DNA from: a virus
IMG/VR virus record: IMGVR_UViG_3300029309_000040
Coordinates: 1-58,273 of that record
Direction: 5' to 3' (one strand)
DNA: 58,273 bases
This document shows positions 48,943 through 55,592 of the stretch, piece after piece (position 1 is the first letter of the stretch; each line of letters opens with the position of its first letter). The position numbers and the translations under genes are program-made. The notes beneath the pieces were generated by a model. It saw only the letters and a program-made list of their open reading frames with translations, searched no databases and was not told the origin of the DNA.

Positions 48943-51378
48943 ATGTATAACAATAAGAGTGACCAGTCAGGTGGTTTCCCCGATCCCTTGGCCCCATACG
49001 AGGAGAAAATCTCCAAGGAGTATGGGTTGAGGTACGCCAAGGCCATAGAGGGCCAGTGGGGGAGCACGGACAGCACATCTTCAACTTACGGGGGTAGGAA
49101 GAATATTTTTGCTCGCAATAGGGACTACGCTAACGGAACACAAGATACGAGCATATACAAGCAGCTCTTAAATGCTCTAGACCCAAACAATGGGGACGGG
49201 AGTCTGATGAACTTAGATTTCACGTCTGTCCCTATCCTACCTAAGTTCGTTCGTGTCGTAGTCAATAAGATTCTCTCTCGCAACCCATACCCCAACCTTG
49301 AGGCGGTAGATCCGCTCTCCTCTTCGGAGAAGAACCGAGAGAAGAACAGGATTAAAAACCAGATTAAGTTGCGCCCACAGCTACAGAAGCTGAAGGAACT
49401 AACAGGAGAGGTGTTGGTGGGGGAAGACCCCGACACCCTCCCAGAAACTATCGAGGAGGCAGAAATCTTGATGGATACCAACATCAAGACTGACGCAGAG
49501 ATTGCAGCCCAGGTAGCCACGGATATGACTTTGTCTTGGAATAATTTCGAAGACAATACTTTCCGTCGCTGCGTAAACGACCTCGCAGCCTTGGGTATGA
49601 GCGTGGTCAAGCGCACAAACGACAGCAACTACGGGATTCGGGTGGAGTATGTAGACCCAGTCAACTTCGTACACAGCTACACTGACGACCCCAACCTCGA
49701 CGACATAGTATACGCGGGTTGCGTCCGAGAGATACCTTTGCAAGAGCTAAAGCGCTTGGCGGGGGACCAGCTTACAGAACAAGACTTGCAGAAGATTACG
49801 AAGAACGCCAAGCGAGCTTCTTCTAACAGGTCTATGAAAGCCCCCTACTACCCTTCTAAAATTGACAAGAGTCAGTACGGGGGGTATACAGTGGAGGTCT
49901 TGGACTTTGAGTTCAAGTCTGTAGACTGCATGCACTTCGAAGAAAAGCAAAACCGCTTTGGCAATACGGGGTTCTTCTTCGAGGGGATGAAGTACAAGGA
50001 GCGTACAGGTAGTGTATACGAGCGCACCCCACATAAAATGGAGGTGGAGACGGTGTACTCAGGTATGTACATCCTCGGTACCGACCACATCTTGAACTAC
50101 GGTAGGACCGCGAACGTACCTAAAAACATCCACGATATCTCTCGTGCCAAGCTTTCTTTCTCTGCTGTAGCGGTCAACCTCAACGACCAACTGCCTAAGT
50201 CTATGGTGGATAGCTGCGTCGGCTTTGCCGATATGCTACAGCTCACCCACTTGAAGCTCCAGCAAGCTATCGCTAAAGCCAAGCCAGATGGGTTGGTAAT
50301 CGATATCGAAGGGTTGGAGAACGTACAGCTCGGGAAGGGTGGGGAGTTGCAGCCTTTGGAGCTCCACGATATCTACGAGCAGACGGGGGTGTTCTACTAT
50401 CGCAGTAAGAACCCAGAGGGGGGATTCCAGAATCCGCCAGTACGAGAGATTGGGAACAGCATCCGCAACATCAATGAGTTGATTGCGCTGTACAACCACT
50501 ACTTGCGTATGATTCGCGATACCACTGGGATTAACGAAGCGGTCGATGCTTCTACACCGAAGAGCGACGCCCTAGTGGGTGTTCGGGAGCAAGCCATCGC
50601 AGCGAGCAACAACGCCACTTACGACGTCACCAATGCAGCCATGGTGTTGTACAAGAAGGTTTGTCAAGACGTAGTGAAGTGCTTGCAAATCCTCCCCCCA
50701 GAGTCAGTCATCTTCAAAGCGTATGAGAACGCCATCGGCGAAACCAATATGGGGGTGCTGTCTTCTTTCAGCGACCTTCCGATGTACAACTTCGGGGTGC
50801 AAGTGCAGCGAGAGATGGAGGATAAGGATAGGGTGTATTTGGAGCAGAACATCCAAATCGCTTTGTCACAGAAAGAGCTAGACCTAGAAGACGCTATGGC
50901 GGTGCGTGCTATGAAAGACGTAAACCAAGCCGAGCAACTTCTTATGGTACGGCGCAAGAAGCGCATGAAGAAGCAGCAAGAAATCGCTATGCAGAACTCG
51001 CAGATGCAATCTCAGCAGGCGCAGCAAGCGGCTTTAGTTGCTTCACAAGCCAAGCAGCAAGAGATGCAGATGACGGCGCAGCTCGATGCACAGAAGATTC
51101 AGCTCGAAACCGAAGCAGAGATTGCTATCGCGAAGGTGAAGCACGAGATGCAGAAAGAGATTGAGCAGTTGCGCATTATGAATCGCAGTGCCGAGAAGGG
51201 GGCGGATCAGATGGCCCGTTCGCAGATAGAGAAGCAAAAGGACGATAGGAAAGACGAGCGCGTCAAGAAGCAAGCTATAGAGCAGAGCAAGCTCATAGCG
51301 CAGCGCAAAGGGGAGAGAGGAACTTTAGAGGAGCAAGTGGGGGCTGGATTTGATATTTCACAACTACTACAAGGATGA
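48943..51378 (+). CDS. Portal protein
   Basis: 811 aa. Begins with DPLAPYEEKISKEYGLRYAK and a long helical/beta region (FVRVVVNKILSRNPYPN; RDTTGINEAVDAS; VGVREQAIAASNNATY) typical of crAss-like portals. The last 170 residues are a Gln/Lys/Met-rich coiled coil (KKQQEIAMQNSQMQSQQAQQ), probably the barrel. It forms the dodecameric DNA channel beside TerL. ATGA overlap with the next gene. Confidence 0.85.
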   Translation: MYNNKSDQSGGFPDPLAPYEEKISKEYGLRYAKAIEGQWGSTDSTSSTYGGRKNIFARNRDYANGTQDTSIYKQLLNALDPNNGDGSLMNLDFTSVPILPKFVRVVVNKILSRNPYPNLEAVDPLSSSEKNREKNRIKNQIKLRPQLQKLKELTGEVLVGEDPDTLPETIEEAEILMDTNIKTDAEIAAQVATDMTLSWNNFEDNTFRRCVNDLAALGMSVVKRTNDSNYGIRVEYVDPVNFVHSYTDDPNLDDIVYAGCVREIPLQELKRLAGDQLTEQDLQKITKNAKRASSNRSMKAPYYPSKIDKSQYGGYTVEVLDFEFKSVDCMHFEEKQNRFGNTGFFFEGMKYKERTGSVYERTPHKMEVETVYSGMYILGTDHILNYGRTANVPKNIHDISRAKLSFSAVAVNLNDQLPKSMVDSCVGFADMLQLTHLKLQQAIAKAKPDGLVIDIEGLENVQLGKGGELQPLELHDIYEQTGVFYYRSKNPEGGFQNPPVREIGNSIRNINELIALYNHYLRMIRDTTGINEAVDASTPKSDALVGVREQAIAASNNATYDVTNAAMVLYKKVCQDVVKCLQILPPESVIFKAYENAIGETNMGVLSSFSDLPMYNFGVQVQREMEDKDRVYLEQNIQIALSQKELDLEDAMAVRAMKDVNQAEQLLMVRRKKRMKKQQEIAMQNSQMQSQQAQQAALVASQAKQQEMQMTAQLDAQKIQLETEAEIAIAKVKHEMQKEIEQLRIMNRSAEKGADQMARSQIEKQKDDRKDERVKKQAIEQSKLIAQRKGERGTLEEQVGAGFDISQLLQG

Positions 51379-51803
51379 GCAAGAGACTCAACTTAGACAC
51401 TAGCGAAAAGCTCGCTATCACCACCCGTCGCGGCGATAGCTTCGATGTGACTCTGACTTTCTTCACTGGGGCCGAGGCCGCAGGCAACGAAGATAGTTTG
51501 GATGGGGACACTTTTATAATGGAGGTCCGCGATAGCCCTAACAGCGATGGTGATGTTGGGGTGGTGCTGTCATCTAACTCTGGTGGCTTTACGTTTGATA
51601 TCGGTGGGGCCTCGAGCAATACAGCGGGGATAAACAACCAACTTACAGTTAGGGCTACGGCGGCTACTATGAGGCTAGTGAACGCGGGGCGCTACGTCTA
51701 CGACCTGCAGCGCTTGAACAGTTCAACTAACGAAGAGAAAACAATTTTACGTGGTGCCTTCAAGGTTATCGAAGACGTATCAGAACCATTGGCAAGTACA
51801 TAA
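51375..51803 (+). CDS. Tail/baseplate protein with Ig-like fold (BppU-like)
   Basis: 142 aa. TTRRGDSFDVTLTFFTG, then a strand AGRYVYDLQRLNSS and ILRGAFKVIEDVSEP: the beta layout resembles the N-terminal domain of BppU-type baseplate proteins. It precedes the fibre genes, so it may attach fibres to the tail. Confidence 0.6.
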   Translation: MSKRLNLDTSEKLAITTRRGDSFDVTLTFFTGAEAAGNEDSLDGDTFIMEVRDSPNSDGDVGVVLSSNSGGFTFDIGGASSNTAGINNQLTVRATAATMRLVNAGRYVYDLQRLNSSTNEEKTILRGAFKVIEDVSEPLAST

Positions 51804-51806
51804 AGC

Positions 51807-53294
51807 ATGGCTATTTCCACTAATAATACTACCAATACGATTGTCGTAACCTCTACTGGTCCGAAGGGAGAGGCTGGGGGAAGCAATATCGTAATCAAAG
51901 ACGACGGTGGAGATATCACCTCTTCGGCTTCGTCTATCGACTTTGTCGGTACAGGCGTTACAGCTTCGGCTTCGGGGGACAACGTTACGGTCACTATCAC
52001 TGGTGGTGGCGGCGGAGGCGGTGGCGGTCAGTTCATCACTGTTATTGATGAGAGCACCACCCTTACCTCTTCGGTATCTCAGTTTACGTTTACTGGGGAT
52101 GGGGTTACGGTTACCGAGCCTGTTTCGGATCAGGTTACCGTTACTATCCCTGGTGGGGGTGGGTCTTTTACTGCTGGGGACGGCCTCGACCTTACTTCTA
52201 CGGAGTTCAGCGCAGACCTGAAAGCCAACGGGGGACTCGTTATAGAGTCTACCGAGATGGCTGTTGACTTGGGGGCTTCTTCTATCACGGGTACGCTCGG
52301 GGTAGCTGACGGCGGTACTGGGGCTACGAGCCTCGCGGCCAACTCTGTGTTGACTGGAAACGGTACTAGCGCGGTGGTAGCTGAGGCCAACCTCACTTAC
52401 GACGGACAGCTCTTAGATGTCAAGAACGACGGTACGGACCAGTCGGAGATACGTTTGTATTGCGAGTCTAGCAACGCCCACTACGTCGGTATCGCAGGGT
52501 CTCCTCACGCTGGTGCGGCTAGTCATACTTTGCAACTGCCTTTGCAGCCAGGTACGGCGGGGCAAGTACTGAAAGTAGATAGCGTAAACGGGAATACTCA
52601 GCAGCTCGCCTTCACATCTAATATCGCAGGTAACGCAGCGGGGTTGTCTTCTACTCTGGCTGTCGGTAGCGGCGGTACTGGGGCCACCACCCTAGGTGAC
52701 GGCCACGTCTTGTTGGGGAATGGAACCTCTGCGGTAAGCTCTGTCGACGTAACTGCCAAGGGTAGCATCTTGGTTGGTGACGGGAGCGGCGACCCTAGCG
52801 CCTTGGCTGTAGGCACTAACAACTACGTGTTGACAGCCGACAGCAGCGAGTCTACTGGTCTGAAGTGGGCTGCGGCCTCTGGGGGGACGGAGATTGAGTT
52901 CGCTAGCCAGAGCAGCGCCGTCAACGCTGCTGGTGAGGCCGAGGGTACGATCGTAAAGTTCGGGGATGACTCTACTGTAGCTGGTAAGGTTTACACTTTC
53001 TATTCTGGCACATGGACCTTGGTCGATGCAGATGGTGAGGATACCACAAGGGGGTTGTTAGGTATGGCCCTTGGGGGTAACTCTAGTACTAACGGGATGT
53101 TGGTTTATGGGGTGGGGTATGTAGCTGTAGACCCAGGGGATGCAGGTAAGCCTTTGTATATTTCTACTACTGCAGGAGATTTGACTGAGACGCAGCCTAC
53201 TGACGCCTCTGACTTCGTCAGGGTGGTTGGGTATTGCTTGGCTGACCAGAAGATTTTCTTCTCACCATCACAAGACTACATCGACCTTGCCTAA
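51807..53294 (+). CDS. Trimeric tail fibre protein
   Basis: 495 aa. Gly/Ser/Thr-rich, with a run of seven Gly (about residue 68), two similar beta units (VIDESTTLTSSVSQFTFTGD) and the repeat VADGGTGATSL...VLTGNGTSAV, found twice (second copy SGGTGATTLGDGHVLLGNG), a hallmark of phage fibres. The C-terminus is a small globular domain (VYTFYSGTWTLVDADG) that may be the knob. Confidence 0.72.
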   Translation: MAISTNNTTNTIVVTSTGPKGEAGGSNIVIKDDGGDITSSASSIDFVGTGVTASASGDNVTVTITGGGGGGGGGQFITVIDESTTLTSSVSQFTFTGDGVTVTEPVSDQVTVTIPGGGGSFTAGDGLDLTSTEFSADLKANGGLVIESTEMAVDLGASSITGTLGVADGGTGATSLAANSVLTGNGTSAVVAEANLTYDGQLLDVKNDGTDQSEIRLYCESSNAHYVGIAGSPHAGAASHTLQLPLQPGTAGQVLKVDSVNGNTQQLAFTSNIAGNAAGLSSTLAVGSGGTGATTLGDGHVLLGNGTSAVSSVDVTAKGSILVGDGSGDPSALAVGTNNYVLTADSSESTGLKWAAASGGTEIEFASQSSAVNAAGEAEGTIVKFGDDSTVAGKVYTFYSGTWTLVDADGEDTTRGLLGMALGGNSSTNGMLVYGVGYVAVDPGDAGKPLYISTTAGDLTETQPTDASDFVRVVGYCLADQKIFFSPSQDYIDLA

Positions 53295-55074
53295 TATCAG
53301 TGACATAAACGGGGTAGCTGTAGCTAGCCTCGGGGATTTCAACGGGGTAGCTAAAGCCAGCATCACCGATATCAACGGGGTGACTATCGTTGTCTCTGGT
53401 ACGAATCTATTGCTTGACACGTACACAGGGGCGGCAGCAGCCTACTCCGTGCGCAAGCTTGACAAAGACTACAGCGGCAGCTGCATGCGAATCCGCAGGG
53501 ACAGCGACGACAGCGAGACAGACATTGGTTTTGATAGTTCTGGAGACCTGGACACTTCAGCGATTGCCACGCATTGCGGAAGCGCTAACGGCTACCTAGT
53601 TACTTGGTATGACCAAGCAAACGTAGGTGGCACTGCGGCAAACGCTACGCAAAGTTTAGGCTCACGTCAACCGCAGATATACAACGGCAGTGGGGTAATT
53701 ACTGAAAACGGCAAGCCAGCCGTTAAATCAGGAGCGAACATGGGGCTAGAAGCTCAGGTTGCAGGAGAGCTGAAAGGCTTTAGCGTTAGCTTTTTAAGCA
53801 CTGCAAAAAGCGTTTTGTTTCACAGGTCACAAGTGGTAAGGACTGGCAATGGGTGGTTTTTAGCAGCAGAGCAAACAAGCTCAACCGCCTTAATTGATAC
53901 AGCCGAGTACAGCAATGTGGCAATACGTAAAAACGGATCCGCATACAGCTTAACAAGCAAGACTAGACAGGATTTATATAACGACTTTTCAAGTCAGCAC
54001 TTATTGCATTTTAATGCTGATATGAGTACAGGTTCAATCACTCAGTATTTTATCGGTTACAATTGGGCTGGAACTAATTGGACATATTCAATGTTCAGCA
54101 CTCAAGAGCTAATATTGTACCCTAGCACTAGCAGCCACAGTATAAGCGCCATAGAGGGGAACGTCAACGCCTACTACCAAATCGGCAACTTCGGCACGCC
54201 CACCTCTGGGCTTCTTTCTGAGAGCTATGGCACAGGAGCAGCGGCCGCCTATTCAGTACGTCAGCTTGCCAATACCGCTAGCAAGTGCATGCGCATTGTA
54301 GTAGACAGTGCAGCTACAGTGGGGACGCTCGATAGCAGTGACCCAGAGTATGATATCGGATTTGATACTAACGGGGACTTGGATACTGCTGCAATTGTAA
54401 GCTACTGCAACAACCCTAGTGGGACTAACTACAATGCTTATGTGACTAAATGGTACGATCAGAGCGGTAATGGAAACGACGCTTCTCAGACTAGTTATAC
54501 TGCTATGCCGCAGATATACAACGGCTCTGCTGTAATTACTGAGAACGGGAAGCCAGCGTTGGACTTTAATGGGACATCAGATTATTTAAAAACCACCACG
54601 TATGCTGTTGAATTATCACAGAATAATGCAAGCGTTTTTACAGTTCACAATTCGGCTGTAGCGGCTTCAAACACTCAATATTTGTTGGCTGAGGCAGATT
54701 CGGCCTCCCCCTACAGCTCCAACTTCATATATGGCAACTTCGATCCCCCAGGTGGCGGCACAACCAATATTATTCTTTGGATGAATGGCACTCATTTCGG
54801 CACCTCTGTATCAGGTCAATGTTTGAGCGGTTTCGACTATAACGGCACCAATTTTCAAGCGCATTTAAATGGCAGCTCTTCTGGGAGTTCGGCTACAGCA
54901 ACGGTAAACACAGAGGCAAACACTTCTACTTACATTGCGAGTCAAGCCCAAGATTCTAGTTCGGTTTACTTTGACGGAAAGGTACAGGAGATTATTACGT
55001 ACAAGACCAACAAATCCAGCAACCGCAGCGCCATAGAAGGAAACATCAACGGGTACTTCTCGATTTATACTTAA
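53287..55074 (+). CDS. Receptor-binding tail protein with duplicated AbfB-like (arabinofuranosidase-type) domain
   Basis: About 595 aa; no ATG is available, and the TTG at 53287 overlapping the previous stop is the most likely start. Residues 1-35 are short repeats (ISDINGVAVASLGDFNGVAK; ITDINGV). Two copies of a domain follow: YTGAAAAYSVRKL...MRIRRDS...DIGFDSSGDLDTSAI... QPQIYNGSGVITENGKPAV and again YGTGAAAAYSVRQL...DIGFDTNGDLDTAAI...ALDF. This resembles the catalytic-like domain of AbfB and similar lectin folds. A sugar-binding or -cleaving adhesin is inferred. Confidence 0.65.
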   Translation: MPNISDINGVAVASLGDFNGVAKASITDINGVTIVVSGTNLLLDTYTGAAAAYSVRKLDKDYSGSCMRIRRDSDDSETDIGFDSSGDLDTSAIATHCGSANGYLVTWYDQANVGGTAANATQSLGSRQPQIYNGSGVITENGKPAVKSGANMGLEAQVAGELKGFSVSFLSTAKSVLFHRSQVVRTGNGWFLAAEQTSSTALIDTAEYSNVAIRKNGSAYSLTSKTRQDLYNDFSSQHLLHFNADMSTGSITQYFIGYNWAGTNWTYSMFSTQELILYPSTSSHSISAIEGNVNAYYQIGNFGTPTSGLLSESYGTGAAAAYSVRQLANTASKCMRIVVDSAATVGTLDSSDPEYDIGFDTNGDLDTAAIVSYCNNPSGTNYNAYVTKWYDQSGNGNDASQTSYTAMPQIYNGSAVITENGKPALDFNGTSDYLKTTTYAVELSQNNASVFTVHNSAVAASNTQYLLAEADSASPYSSNFIYGNFDPPGGGTTNIILWMNGTHFGTSVSGQCLSGFDYNGTNFQAHLNGSSSGSSATATVNTEANTSTYIASQAQDSSSVYFDGKVQEIITYKTNKSSNRSAIEGNINGYFSIYT

Positions 55075-55077
55075 AAA

Positions 55078-55134
55078 ATGGCCACAGTATATCTCCCCGT
55101 AAAGCCCATCGAGGGCATGGAAAGCATTTATTAA
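55078..55134 (+). CDS. 18-codon micro-ORF, truncated copy of the next gene's start
   Basis: Reads MATVYLPVKPIEGMESIY. Its first eight residues match MATIYLPV of the next gene. Its TAA lies in the next promoter box. Either a relic of duplication or a tiny peptide. Confidence 0.35.
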   Translation: MATVYLPVKPIEGMESIY

Positions 55135-55139
55135 ATTTG
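55132..55139 (+). promoter_or_regulatory. TAAATTTG late promoter, 4 nt before ATG
   Basis: Exact TAnnTTTG, then CAAC and the ATG at 55144. Predicted leaderless transcript. Confidence 0.65.
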
Positions 55140-55143
55140 CAAC

Positions 55144-55554
55144 ATGGCAACGATTTACCTCCCAGTAGAAGCAACAGATACGCTCACAAGCCAAGAGAGA
55201 GCCACAGCTATAAATGCAGAGATATGGCATATGCGCAAACCAGCGCAATACATCTCTGCTCAAGATGTAACTAGGTACTACTTCAGTACCGTAACTCACC
55301 CTAGCACCTCTCAAGTGGCTGTAGTAGGGGGTAGCGATGACGCCCTGCGAGTGCACCCAGAGGCAGATATCACAGCCTTGCTAGCCCTACTCCCAGAAAT
55401 AACAGAGAGCGAAAGGACGTCTCTGACAAACCTCATCGAAGCCAATAAAGGGGGGACGGTAACGTTTAGCGATATCATCCCTACTACCTCCGTGCAGCTC
55501 ACAGAGGCAGAGGCCGACGCCGCAGGGTGGACGCAGACAGATGAGATAGAGTAA
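55144..55554 (+). CDS. Tail-associated small protein (unknown)
   Basis: 136 aa (MATIYLPVEATDTLTSQERA, then YISAQDVTRYYFSTVTHPST, TQTDEIE end). Beta-rich start and acidic helical C-terminus. Lies between the receptor-binding and T9SS genes with its own promoter. Possibly a fibre chaperone or attachment protein. Confidence 0.55.
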   Translation: MATIYLPVEATDTLTSQERATAINAEIWHMRKPAQYISAQDVTRYYFSTVTHPSTSQVAVVGGSDDALRVHPEADITALLALLPEITESERTSLTNLIEANKGGTVTFSDIIPTTSVQLTEAEADAAGWTQTDEIE

Positions 55555-55558
55555 CGTA

Positions 55559-55581
55559 AAATACTGACTGCTATAGTATTT
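55559..55581. promoter_or_regulatory. Inverted repeat abutting the promoter at 55581
   Basis: AAATACT (55559-55565) and AGTATTT (55575-55581), 7-bp arms around 9 nt; the right arm touches the -7 box. May be an operator or a weak terminator. Confidence 0.4.
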
Positions 55582-55588
55582 ATATTTG
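55581..55588 (+). promoter_or_regulatory. TATATTTG late promoter, 4 nt before ATG
   Basis: Exact box, then TACT and the ATG at 55593. Drives the T9SS type-A protein gene. Confidence 0.68.
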
Positions 55589-55592
55589 TACT

